This document shows, piece by piece, positions 51,955-60,084 of a DNA stretch of 64,000 nt. The stretch covers positions 248,001 to 312,000 of the forward strand of contig JAJDUP010000035.1 in NCBI GenBank assembly GCA_022826565.1. Direction: 5' to 3'. The position numbers were made by a program, and so were the translations under genes. The stretch comes from Gemmatimonadota bacterium (GTDB lineage Bacteria; Gemmatimonadota; Gemmatimonadetes; Longimicrobiales; Gaopeijiaceae). Position 1 is the first letter of the stretch; each line of letters begins with the position of its first letter. The notes beneath the pieces are model-generated. The model did not search any database, was not told the origin of the DNA, and saw nothing but the letters and a program-made list of their open reading frames with translations.

Positions 51955-53706
51955 ATGACAACTTTCGAGCACCTGCCCCTCGGTCCCGAGACCGTGGCGG
52001 CCCTGGCAGCCGAGGGGATGGAGGTGCCGACCCCCTTCCAGTCTGCGGCGATCCCCGTGATTGCGCGCGGCAACGACCTTATCGGACGCGCCGGACCCGG
52101 TAGCGGTACGCTCGTCGCATACGGCGCGCCGCTCATCGAGCGCATCGAGGGAGGCGCCGGTTCGCCCGGCTGCCTGGTCCTCTGCACGGGCCATCGGCAG
52201 GCCACCGAACTCGCCCGCTCGCTGGCGAGGCTGTGCGACTCCGCGGGCGTGCGCGCGGGCGCCCTGGCCCCGCACTGGAACCATCCCGAGCTCGCCGACA
52301 TCCTCTTCGTACCGGCCGACCGCCTGAGCGCGCTGTACGACGGTACGGTGCGGGTCGATGCCGTACGCGCGGTCGTCTTCCACGATGGCGACGGCCTGGT
52401 GAAGAGCGTCCCGGCCGACCGTCTCGAAGCGCTGCTCACGGGGCTGCCGAGCGGCTGCCAGCGCATCTTCTGCGGTCTTCCGTTCGGACCCGGTCTGCGT
52501 TCGCTGGCGCGGCGCTTCACCTCGAAGGCGGTCACCATCCCACCCGGCGACGATGCTCGAAGGCCGTCGCGGAAGAAGTCCGAACCGGTGCGCGAGCTGC
52601 ACTTCTCGGTCACCGAGGGCGACGATGCGGAGGCGGCGCTGGCGCTCGTGTCGAGCCTGCTGGCCGATTCCACGCGGCACGTCCTCCTCTACATGGCTTC
52701 CGCCGACCAGGCGGCGGACCTGGGCGACTTCCTGGCCGTGCACGGGTACGACTCCGGGCCGCCAGGCGACGCCACCGTACCCGTTTGGCTATGCCCCGGC
52801 GAAGAGGACGAGGCTCGCGCGGTCCTCGAGGGAATGGACGACCCCGCCCGGGTGGCGACCGTCTCCTGCGGCATGCCGCCAGGGACCGAAAGCGCCAGGA
52901 CCAGACATTGCGGCGCCGGCGGCCCCGCCTGGGCACTTCCTGCCGTGCGCGAGTTGGGGCACCTGAGGCAGGTCGCCTCCGACGCCGGGCTGAAGCTCAA
53001 GCGCATCCGGCCCGACCGTCCGAAGCGCGTCTCGGGAAGGCTCGACGAACTCGCCGACCGTCTTCACGAAGCGGCGCGCGCACCCGAAGCCACGCCCTAC
53101 TACCTCCTGGTGGAGTCCCTCCTCGAACGCTTCACCGCGGCGGAGGTTGCCGCGGCCGCCCTCCTCCTCCTCGACCGCGATTCAGGCGCGAAGCCGGCCG
53201 CGATGCGCGGTGGCTCCGCCGCTGCCGCCGCCGTCCCCGAGAGCTGGGTGCGCCTCTTCGTCTCCGCCGGGCAGCGAGACGAGCTCGGTCCCGGCGACAT
53301 CCTGGGCGCGATCACCAACGAGTCGGGGCTCGACGGCAAGCGAGTGGGCCGGATCGATGTCCGCGAGAGCCACTCCCTCGTGGAGGTGTACCAGAGCGAT
53401 GCCAAAAAGGTGATCGGCGCGCTGAACGGCACCACGCTGGGAGGCCGCAGCCTGCGCGTCGACTACGATCGGGCGAAAGACCGCCGGCCCGGGGGCAAAC
53501 CGTCCGGCGGTCCTTCGAGGCCGGGACGCGGCCCCTCACGGCCATCCGGCGGCCCCTCACGGCCATCCGGCGGTCCTTCGCGGCCAGGCCGCGGCCCGTC
53601 CGGGGGTCCAGGCAGGCCTCGACCGCCTAAGCCGCCATTTCGTCGCGGCGCCTCCGGATCATCCGGTAGAGGAAGAAACCGGCCGCGACGAACAGGCCGA
53701 TCTTGA
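51955..53706 (+). CDS. DEAD-box-derived protein with lost helicase motifs and a DbpA-like RNA-binding domain
   Basis: A 583-residue protein with the outline of a DEAD-box helicase. The Q motif is kept (TPFQSAAIP, Gln29), but Walker A reads AGPGSGT without its Lys, the DEAD box reads HDGD (143-146), SAT reads CGL, and no HRIGRTGR exists. ATP hydrolysis is therefore unlikely. Residues about 423-500 (SWVRLFVSAGQRDELGPGDI, LGAITNESGLDGKRVGRIDV, HSLVEVYQSDAKKVIGALNG) form an intact DbpA-type RNA-recognition domain, which in DbpA binds 23S rRNA. A tail of five GGPSRPx repeats and RGRNRPRRTGRS follows. It is best read as a non-catalytic RNA-binding relative. The 3' end overlaps a minus-strand gene by 80 bp. 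Confidence 0.85.
   Translation: MTTFEHLPLGPETVAALAAEGMEVPTPFQSAAIPVIARGNDLIGRAGPGSGTLVAYGAPLIERIEGGAGSPGCLVLCTGHRQATELARSLARLCDSAGVRAGALAPHWNHPELADILFVPADRLSALYDGTVRVDAVRAVVFHDGDGLVKSVPADRLEALLTGLPSGCQRIFCGLPFGPGLRSLARRFTSKAVTIPPGDDARRPSRKKSEPVRELHFSVTEGDDAEAALALVSSLLADSTRHVLLYMASADQAADLGDFLAVHGYDSGPPGDATVPVWLCPGEEDEARAVLEGMDDPARVATVSCGMPPGTESARTRHCGAGGPAWALPAVRELGHLRQVASDAGLKLKRIRPDRPKRVSGRLDELADRLHEAARAPEATPYYLLVESLLERFTAAEVAAAALLLLDRDSGAKPAAMRGGSAAAAAVPESWVRLFVSAGQRDELGPGDILGAITNESGLDGKRVGRIDVRESHSLVEVYQSDAKKVIGALNGTTLGGRSLRVDYDRAKDRRPGGKPSGGPSRPGRGPSRPSGGPSRPSGGPSRPGRGPSGGPGRPRPPKPPFRRGASGSSGRGRNRPRRTGRS
53506..53610 (+). repeat. 21-bp tandem repeat, five units, in the tail of the helicase-like gene
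   Basis: Units start at 53506, 53527, 53548, 53569 and 53590 and encode GGPSRPG-type heptapeptides. Two units differ at one base only. Such coding repeats can vary in copy number between strains without changing the frame. Confidence 0.75.
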
Positions 53707-53833
53707 GGCCGGTCAGCAGCAGCCCGAACAGCATCCCCAGAATCGGACTTGCCGCGGCGAGCAGCAGCTTGAGCAGCAGGACGCTGACGGCGCCGGTCGC
53801 AGCGACCGCGCCCAGTGTCTTCACGTAGTGCAT
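53627..53833 (-). CDS. Small membrane protein, 68 aa
   Basis: A short hydrophobic protein with two membrane segments (LGAVAATGAVSVLLLKLLLA and LFGLLLTGLKIGLFVAAGFF) and a basic C-terminus LYRMIRRRRDEMAA, which would face the cytoplasm. ATG 53833 has GGAGG at 7-nt spacing, so translation is well supported. No family is recognised; small stress-membrane proteins look similar. Its last 80 bp overlap the end of the helicase-like gene on the other strand, so both C-termini share DNA. Confidence 0.72.
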   Translation of the reverse strand: MHYVKTLGAVAATGAVSVLLLKLLLAAASPILGMLFGLLLTGLKIGLFVAAGFFLYRMIRRRRDEMAA

Positions 53834-53948
53834 TCCATCTCCTCCGAGTTCGATCTCGTGGACCGGCGAAACGCTGCACGGCCCACAGAATGATTCAACG
53901 CATTGCGACCAGAACGCAAACCGGCTGGACGGTGCGTCCTGCAGATCC

Positions 53949-56369
53949 CTACCGGCGGAACCTGTAGGAGAGTTTCATGAACAGGCCCTCGGCTTCGGGG
54001 CGCACATCGCGGAACCGGAACGCCTCCATGTCTTCCATCGTCCGCGAATACCCGACGAAGAAGACCGTTCCCGGCGTGGGCTCGTAGCTGAGCAGCGTCT
54101 CGACCGAGAAGTCGTTGGACTCCCGGCCGGTGATCGAACGACACGATTCGCCGACGCAGTACGCAACTTCGTCGCCGCCGGTCGGGGTCAGCAGCGTGCC
54201 GCGCTCCTGGCTGCCGTACTCCAGAATCACCCGGAACATCAGCGCGCGATTGAACTGATACTGGGCCCTGGCGCGTGGAATCGTCGCGCTCGAGTAGACC
54301 GAACCGTCGCGCTGCCGCAGCAGGTTGGTGTGCCGGACCCCGACTTCTGCGCTGAGATTGGTCGTCGGGAAGAGGTTCAGGCTCGCGTCGCCCGACCAGG
54401 AATCGGCGATGTCGACCGGCGTATCGGTAATGAAATCGAAGAGCGGCGTCTCGGACCGGGTGAATCTGATGTTGCCGCGGACCCGGTCGAAGGGGCTCAC
54501 CCAGATGAAGACCGTGCCCGAGTTCAGGCCCTGGAAGAGGGACTGGTCCGGGAAGAAGGGCCTGCTGTCTCCGCCGGGGGAGGCGGCGAAGAGGCCGTCG
54601 TAGTCGGTCCGGTTGAACTGGAAGTAGGTGCGAGAGTAGTTCCCGAAAATCGTGATGTTGTTGCGGAACGAAACGCTCCCGCCGAGCCGCACGCGCCGTT
54701 CCTCGGCCCAGTTGCGCTGCCAGAACGCGTCGTGGTCCCAGAATCCCTCCACTTCGAGGCTGGGGCCCCAGCGCTCGATCAGGTCTCCGGGACTCCCGCG
54801 GAAGTTGTAGCTGACCGAGGAGCGGAGCTGCGCCGTGCCCGTGCGGCGAATGAAGCCGCTGGCGGCGAGGAAATCGTCCGTGACGTCCAGCATGCTGGCG
54901 TCGAACTGGAGGTTGCGGCCGGAGCGGGCGAACTGCGCCGAGACGATCGAGCCGTTGGTCCGGTCGGTGGTGCCTTCCGCGGTGCGGCTGCCGGCGGCGA
55001 GCAGCGTCATGGTATAGCGCTGCTGAAACTGGAAGCGTCCGTCGAAGCCCAGGACGCGGTTGAAGCGGTCGCCCTCGTAGGTCCGGTCGGTGTACACCAT
55101 GCCGATGTTGGACGTCGTGCCGAGGTCGCGCCGAACCCGCAGGATGTTGACGATGGGATGTGCGAGCTCACCCGAACCGCTCGGATGCGATACGTCGTCC
55201 ACGGCGTTCAGGAAGCCGGCGTTGAAGTTGCCGACCTTGCCCTGCAGCTTCGCACCCGCCACCGGATTCACGATGGACCGGGTGTACACGAGCTGCTGGG
55301 GAAGCCGGAAGATCTCCGTCCCTTCGAGGAAAAAGGGGCGCTTCTCGCGCAGATACAGGGCAAACCGCTCGTTGACGGCGATCTGTCCGGCGTCGGCCTC
55401 GACCTGGGAGAAATCGGGGTTGTACGTCCCGTCCAGGGTCAGGTTGGAGGTAATGCCGTAGGTCACGTTGAATCCGAAGTCGCCGTCGATCCCCCCGCGC
55501 TCCAGGGCCCCGGTGCTTCCGTCGTAGACGCCCTGCTTGGAGAAGGTCTGCACCGGATTGACCTCGAGGAAGAGGCCGGCATCCAGACCACGGAGTCCGG
55601 AAAGTCTGCCGAACTGCTCCATCCTGTTGGCCACGTTCGCGGTGACCGGCGCCCACGACTCCGAGTAGCCGTTGCGCGCGATGCGCCGCTCGATCTGCAG
55701 CCCCCAGTCCTGAACCTCGGCCTCCTTGAACTTGATGCTCTTGAGAGGGAGCTTCACCTCGACCGCATAGCCCCAGTCGTAGACCCGGCCTTCGGACTCC
55801 CACACGAAATCGGGATTCCAATCGATCGGCGGACCCATGCGGCGCTCGCGCCGGCCCCCGCCGCCCACCACCCAGAGCCCGTCCTGCTGGACGCCCAGCG
55901 GGTTGACCATGATCACGTAGCCGCGCCGGCGGTCGTCGAAGGTGTCCAGGATGAAGCGGACGTAGTCATCCGAAAAACCGTAGGAGTCGCGGTCTCCCAG
56001 CGTGGCCCGCACTCCGCCCTCGACGTCGTCGTAGGCACTGACGCTGAAGTAGATCGCGTCGTCCGTGAGCAGCACCCGGGCTTCGGTGCGCTGCGTGGCC
56101 GGCACGCCCTCGACAGGGTCGAACTGGGTGAAGCCCGTGAGCACCGGCGCGTTCTCCCACGCTTCGTCGTCGAGGACGCCGTCGATGTCGATTGCGGCGG
56201 CGGCCAGCTTCGGGCTGGGAACGACAAGAGCTCCGGTGCTGCCGTCGTACTCTACCCCCGTCGGTTCGCTGGACGCGTCGGGGGTCGGCGTCGCGCGCTC
56301 GGAAAGCACCTGCGCATCCTGCCCGGCACCCGCCAGCAAGGTGGTTACTGCTGTGAGAATCGATATCAT
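53949..56369 (-). CDS. DUF5916-domain outer-membrane protein
   Basis: An exported protein of 806 residues. A leader (ISILTAVTTLLAGAGQ) is followed by a carbohydrate-binding-like beta-sandwich (IDIDGVLDDEAWENAPVLTG, FTQFDPVEGVPATQRTEARV, YVRFILDTFDDRRRGYVIMV), then the DUF5916 segment (SQVEADAGQIAVNERFALYL, REKRPFFLEG) and a long run of amphipathic strands forming a barrel that ends LFMKLSYRFRR. The family is common in Bacteroidota and Gemmatimonadota; its role is unknown, perhaps glycan- or peptide-related. ATG 56369 has GGAAG 10 nt upstream. It is divergent from the zinc-ribbon gene. Confidence 0.88.
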   Translation of the reverse strand: MISILTAVTTLLAGAGQDAQVLSERATPTPDASSEPTGVEYDGSTGALVVPSPKLAAAAIDIDGVLDDEAWENAPVLTGFTQFDPVEGVPATQRTEARVLLTDDAIYFSVSAYDDVEGGVRATLGDRDSYGFSDDYVRFILDTFDDRRRGYVIMVNPLGVQQDGLWVVGGGGRRERRMGPPIDWNPDFVWESEGRVYDWGYAVEVKLPLKSIKFKEAEVQDWGLQIERRIARNGYSESWAPVTANVANRMEQFGRLSGLRGLDAGLFLEVNPVQTFSKQGVYDGSTGALERGGIDGDFGFNVTYGITSNLTLDGTYNPDFSQVEADAGQIAVNERFALYLREKRPFFLEGTEIFRLPQQLVYTRSIVNPVAGAKLQGKVGNFNAGFLNAVDDVSHPSGSGELAHPIVNILRVRRDLGTTSNIGMVYTDRTYEGDRFNRVLGFDGRFQFQQRYTMTLLAAGSRTAEGTTDRTNGSIVSAQFARSGRNLQFDASMLDVTDDFLAASGFIRRTGTAQLRSSVSYNFRGSPGDLIERWGPSLEVEGFWDHDAFWQRNWAEERRVRLGGSVSFRNNITIFGNYSRTYFQFNRTDYDGLFAASPGGDSRPFFPDQSLFQGLNSGTVFIWVSPFDRVRGNIRFTRSETPLFDFITDTPVDIADSWSGDASLNLFPTTNLSAEVGVRHTNLLRQRDGSVYSSATIPRARAQYQFNRALMFRVILEYGSQERGTLLTPTGGDEVAYCVGESCRSITGRESNDFSVETLLSYEPTPGTVFFVGYSRTMEDMEAFRFRDVRPEAEGLFMKLSYRFRR

Positions 56370-56517
56370 CGAATCGTGTCTTCCACGCTTTATTCTTCGT
56401 GTACCCGGTCGGCGCCGCGACTCCACCGGATCCCGCGCAGTGCAGTCGGAAGCGGACAGCCATGAAATATAGTCGACTCTAAAGGACACTCCCGGATCAC
56501 AAACCGTTGAGGGCTCC

Positions 56518-56730
56518 GTGGCCAGCTTTAGCGAACGTCAGAAAGAGGAGTTGCTGGATCAGGTCGCTGGGGGCGCAGGCGCTCCTGAATGCCCCCGGTG
56601 CGGCGGCGCGTGCGCGGTCCTGCGGGTAGGGCCCAGAGACGATGTCGCGTATGTCCGCCACCGGATCGTGGTGCGCTGCGCCGGATGCATGCACAGCTGC
56701 GTGATCGACGCTCCGAGGGCAGGTGGATGA
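56518..56730 (+). CDS. Small zinc-ribbon protein, 70 aa
   Basis: A short soluble protein with two cysteine pairs, ECPRCGGAC near residue 24 and RCAGCMHSC near residue 53, the pattern of a zinc ribbon. The N-terminus ASFSERQKEELLDQVAGGAG is helical. The start is GTG 56518 with GAGGG close upstream. Role unknown; such proteins often act in transcription or as small adaptors. It stands alone before a 300-bp gap. Confidence 0.68.
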   Translation: MASFSERQKEELLDQVAGGAGAPECPRCGGACAVLRVGPRDDVAYVRHRIVVRCAGCMHSCVIDAPRAGG

Positions 56731-57038
56731 AGCGGCCTGTGAGGCTGCGGCGGCGGCAACCGCGGGGCTGAAAGGCCGGAGTGGCCCCTGCGTTCGCGGC
56801 AGGCTATGGTTGTCCGCGCAAGCTGGCGGCGAGTGGGCGCGCTGGCGCAGCGAGGGGGGATGACAGGGGGCGCGGCGAAGCGCGAGTGGCTGGACGCGGC
56901 GAAGGGGGAGAAGCTGGGCGGATGCGTCTGAAGATGAGACGCGGAGCAGAGTCTGAGTGTGAGAATAGTAAGGTACGCATGACATTATGTAAAATTGACA
57001 TTACATACCGTCCAGCTTTGGACAGCGGTCCGGTGGGA
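56731..57038. other. Intergenic region before the PorV-like gene
   Basis: About 308 bp without a convincing gene; the open frame continuing the PorV-like gene upstream is Arg/Gly/Ala-rich and lacks family features. The first 200 bp are GC-rich. The last 60 bp are AT-rich and carry an inverted repeat (56986-57007), a TAAAAT and a TTGACA. Confidence 0.5.
56980..57007. promoter_or_regulatory. AT-rich operator-like repeat before the PorV-like gene
   Basis: Inverted arms TATGTAA (56986-56992) and TTACATA (57001-57007) around 8 bp, overlapped by a direct repeat TGACATTA (56980-56987 and 56996-57003, 16 bp apart). TAAAAT at 56990-56995 could be a -10 for the gene starting about 40 bp on. The layout looks like a repressor or activator site; the protein is unknown. 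Confidence 0.42.
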
Positions 57039-58031
57039 GTGAATCGACGCTGGAATGCCAGGGCGGGAATTGTCCACTGGCTTCGAGCGGCCGCGTTCGT
57101 GCTGGTGACTGCATGGGCCGGGCCGTCCGGGTCCGCGATCGCACAGGAGCAGAGCGCCTCGGTGCGGTCACAGGCGTCGCCGACGCCCGGTCCTCTCGTG
57201 CTGAAGCTCGGCGCGAGCACTCGGGCGGCCGCGCTCGGCGGCGCCTTCTGGACCGGCGACGGGGCCGATGCGGTCCTGCACCACCCCGCGCTGATCGGGG
57301 GCGATGGATTTGGAGGCTCCCGGCAGCGGATCGGGGGAGCGACCCACATGGTCCTGAGCGGCAGCCGCGGCTGGCTGGGGGGCGCCGTCGCGGCGGGTGT
57401 TTCCTTTCTCGAGTACGGGACCGGCGCCACGTCGCCGCTGGAGCTGCCGCGCGAGACGGCGCGGCTGATCGGGGGCGGCGACATGGCGGCCTCCGAGTAC
57501 GTGGCGGCCATTGGGTACGCCGACGAGATGTTCGGGTTCGGCGTGGGGGTGGCGGCCAAGCTGATCGGCCAGCGGCTGGGCGGGCTGTGGGGCAACACGA
57601 CGGCGGTCGATCTGGGCGCGGCAAGGGACATCGGGCGCTTCACCGCCGCGCTGTCCGTGCAGAACCTGGGCCGCGCGCTGAAGGTCGGCCGCCACGAGGT
57701 GCCGCTGGCGCGGCGCGTGGTGCTGGACGCCGGTACCGGCGGGCGCGCCCCGGTGGGACCCTTCGATATCGGGGCCGCCGTTCGCGTGGCGCGCGAGGGC
57801 GACGGGGAAATCGTGCCGGGTGGAGGCGTGGAGATCGCGTGGTGGCCGGTTCAGCGCCGGATCTTCATCGCCCGGATCGGGCTGAGGCGGCAGGTGGAGG
57901 GGGAATCGTCAACCTTCACCTTCGGCGCCGGGTTCGAGGGGGACCGCATCCGGATCGACTACGCGTACGGCGAGTACATGCACGAGGACCTCGGGGCGGA
58001 CGCCCACAGGATCGGGATCGCGTTTCGGTAG
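57039..58031 (+). CDS. PorV/PorQ-like outer-membrane beta-barrel protein
   Basis: An outer-membrane protein of about 330 residues. The signal peptide is VHWLRAAAFVLVTAWAGPSG through AIAQ. The mature part opens with LVLKLGASTRAAALGGAFWT followed by GDGADAVLHHPALIGG, matching the opening of PorV/PorQ-type barrels (GARAAALGGAF, then Asn/Pro-Ala-Leu). Those barrels serve type IX secretion or resemble FadL folds. The rest is amphipathic strands ending in AHRIGIAFR. GTG 57039 or 57033 is the start, both with poor ribosome-binding sites. With the PorX-like gene at 22.3 kb it is a second Por-type feature in the window, but the function here is not shown. Confidence 0.75.
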   Translation: MNRRWNARAGIVHWLRAAAFVLVTAWAGPSGSAIAQEQSASVRSQASPTPGPLVLKLGASTRAAALGGAFWTGDGADAVLHHPALIGGDGFGGSRQRIGGATHMVLSGSRGWLGGAVAAGVSFLEYGTGATSPLELPRETARLIGGGDMAASEYVAAIGYADEMFGFGVGVAAKLIGQRLGGLWGNTTAVDLGAARDIGRFTAALSVQNLGRALKVGRHEVPLARRVVLDAGTGGRAPVGPFDIGAAVRVAREGDGEIVPGGGVEIAWWPVQRRIFIARIGLRRQVEGESSTFTFGAGFEGDRIRIDYAYGEYMHEDLGADAHRIGIAFR

Positions 58032-58047
58032 GGACGCCCGCAATCAC

Positions 58048-58065
58048 GGCGGTCAGCGCACCGCC
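58048..58065. terminator. GC hairpin at the convergent end of two genes
   Basis: GGCGGT/ACCGCC, 6-bp stem with a 6-nt loop, overlapping the stop codon of the minus-strand hydrolase and lying 17 bp after the PorV-like stop. No U-tract. Confidence 0.4.
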
Positions 58066-60032
58066 TGGTCCCGTGGCACCCTCGCCGCCCGGAATCCCGG
58101 GTGCAGCTGCGCCAACCCCAGGTCATCGACCACCACCGTGCCGGCGTCGCTGCCGTCGAAGACCAGCGCGATCTCACGGAGTGTTCCCGGCGCGAACGCC
58201 GGATTGGCCCCCGCGAAATCTCCCAGCGGGATCGAGAAGTGCTGCAGGATCAGCTCCCACGGGTTCGCGAAGCGCGCGTCTTCGATGTCGCGGCGGCGCA
58301 GGACCCGGATCGTGAGGGGCCTGCGCAGGGCGCCGTAGTCGGTCAGGCTGACGCGCGCGGTGTCCCCATCGGCGTCGATCGCCGCAACGGTCAGCCGCAG
58401 CGGCGGTTTCTCCTCGTCCGCGGCGCGATCGGCGCGGCGGTCCTCCTCGGCCTCCGCCGCCGGGCGGTTGGGGTCGCCCTCATCCCCCTCCTCCTCTCCC
58501 CCCTCGGCATCCGGATGTTCGCGCGGCCCCGGCTCGTCGTTCAGGGCGCCGACGTGCATTTCGAGGGTGGTCTCGGGGCCGGCGGACCAGTCCGCGGCGA
58601 GGCCGTCCGGCAGCGTCAACGTGAACGTGGCGGGCGGCGCGGGGTCGTCGGAGCCCCGGTAGCTGTTGTTCCAGCCCAGCCAGAGCGCCTGGTTGAGCTG
58701 GGACGACGAGGTGTTTGTGCGGTTGCTGGAGCGCAGATCGAGACGCCCCTCGCGCCAGGTGCTCATGTCGGCCCCGTGGAGGGTGACGCCGGGGGCCGAG
58801 CCGGTGGTGACGTCGATGTCCTCTTCGAAGTCGGCGAGCGGGCGGAAGGAAGAGTCCGTGAAGCGGGTGATGTACATCGTCTTCGGGAGCCAGCCGCCGG
58901 CGACGCGGTGGTCGCGGAAGAGCGGGCGGTAGCGGTCGTCGCCCTTGAGGGTGATGTCGAGGAAGGAGGAGACGAAGACGCGGCCGAACTCGCGCTGGTC
59001 CTCCGGTGGCAGGAGGCCGTCGAGCGCAAGGATGCGGGGACTGCGGGGGCCGTTGTCGTGCGCGCCCCAGACCGTGTTCCACTGGCCGTGATTGGCGCGG
59101 TAGACGTAGACGGCCGACTTGAAGAAGTCGCTGCCCGGGGTGAACTGCACGCGGTTGAAGATGCGGAGCCCGTGGAAGCTTGTGACGTCTCCGTCGTGGG
59201 AGCCGTGAAAGACGAGATAGTTGATGTCGTGAAGCGGGGCGCGCTGGTCGGCCGGCAGGTACTGGCCGTCGACGGGGGCGATCGAGATCACGGACCGGAT
59301 GTCGAACCCGAAGTCGAACTCGAGCGAGGCGTCGTCGGGGTACCGGGTGAGGCGGTTGAAGGCGGCCGCGAGGGCCACCGCCTCGCCGCCGCGGGAGTGG
59401 CCGATAAGCGCGATGTTGCCCAAGTCGACGCGGTTGTGGAAGGGGCCGTCCGCATCGTCGTTGAAGCGCCGCCAGGCCTGCAGGTGCTTCAGCAGGAGCC
59501 AGCCCCGACCGTCGTTCTCCTGGCGGATCCCGCCGTTGATGAAGTTCATGTCGACCGAGGCGAGGATGTAGCCGCGGCTGGCCAGAAGCTCGCCGAGCCA
59601 GTCGTACCCGGGGTCGGAGAAGTCGCGCATGTTGTGGTTGCCGTGGACGACCAGGACGAGCGGGTGCGGACCCGGATCGCCGGGATACCAGACGCGGGCG
59701 TTGATCGGGAAGCTGTCGGGCGAGAAGCCCCAGTAGCTGTTCCGGGATTTAGCCGAGGCGCCGAGACTGACCAGCTTCGAGGCGTCGACCGACTCGGTCA
59801 CGATCGCGACCGAGTCGCGGTACTCGGCGCGGTTTTTGTCCGTGCCGCTGCCGTAGTAGAGGGTGAGGACGTCGTGGGGACCGGAAAGGGCGGGGTTGGG
59901 GTGGTCGAGGTGGTGGCCGGAAAGGACGGTGGCCGCGTCGGACGGGGTGAGTTCCAGCGAGCCGGCGCAGGCGGTGGCTCCAGTGGCCGCGAGGAAGACC
60001 ATGGTGGCCAGGATGGCGGTTCGCGTTCTCAT
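58053..60032 (-). CDS. Exported alpha/beta hydrolase, 659 aa
   Basis: A secreted hydrolase, possibly a lipoprotein (FLAATGATACAGS). Residues 100-340 form an alpha/beta hydrolase domain: HPLVLVVHGNHNMRDFSDPG, LGELLASRGYILASVDMNFI, the nucleophile elbow ALIGHSRGGEAVALAA and a His region YVYRANHGQWN. It resembles platelet-activating-factor acetylhydrolase or PHB-depolymerase-like esterases. The C-terminal half is beta-rich with an acidic insertion (GGEEEGDEGDP). Substrate unknown. ATG 60032 has no Shine-Dalgarno, but TATGAT lies 6 bp upstream, suggesting a leaderless transcript. It is divergent from the DUF72 gene by 52 bp. Confidence 0.83.
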   Translation of the reverse strand: MRTRTAILATMVFLAATGATACAGSLELTPSDAATVLSGHHLDHPNPALSGPHDVLTLYYGSGTDKNRAEYRDSVAIVTESVDASKLVSLGASAKSRNSYWGFSPDSFPINARVWYPGDPGPHPLVLVVHGNHNMRDFSDPGYDWLGELLASRGYILASVDMNFINGGIRQENDGRGWLLLKHLQAWRRFNDDADGPFHNRVDLGNIALIGHSRGGEAVALAAAFNRLTRYPDDASLEFDFGFDIRSVISIAPVDGQYLPADQRAPLHDINYLVFHGSHDGDVTSFHGLRIFNRVQFTPGSDFFKSAVYVYRANHGQWNTVWGAHDNGPRSPRILALDGLLPPEDQREFGRVFVSSFLDITLKGDDRYRPLFRDHRVAGGWLPKTMYITRFTDSSFRPLADFEEDIDVTTGSAPGVTLHGADMSTWREGRLDLRSSNRTNTSSSQLNQALWLGWNNSYRGSDDPAPPATFTLTLPDGLAADWSAGPETTLEMHVGALNDEPGPREHPDAEGGEEEGDEGDPNRPAAEAEEDRRADRAADEEKPPLRLTVAAIDADGDTARVSLTDYGALRRPLTIRVLRRRDIEDARFANPWELILQHFSIPLGDFAGANPAFAPGTLREIALVFDGSDAGTVVVDDLGLAQLHPGFRAARVPRDQAVR

Positions 60033-60038
60033 GGGGAC

Positions 60039-60044
60039 ATCATA
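60039..60044 (-). promoter_or_regulatory. -10 element of a probable leaderless promoter
   Basis: On the minus strand TATGAT, five of six to consensus, lies 6 bp before the ATG at 60032 of the hydrolase gene. No -35 or ribosome-binding site is evident. Confidence 0.42.
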
Positions 60045-60084
60045 CGGTAAGGGCGGCCGTTCAACCATCGAAGCGAGACGTGAC

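Noticed and set aside
53463-53879. Minus-strand Gly/Pro/Arg-rich 138-codon frame
   Set aside because: It reads the repeat region backwards; the 68-codon frame at 53627-53833, with a proper ribosome-binding site and membrane helices, is the real gene.
54330-56465. 711-codon plus-strand open frame
   Set aside because: Antisense of the DUF5916 gene; low-complexity Glu/Ala/Gly/Val composition and no recognisable fold.
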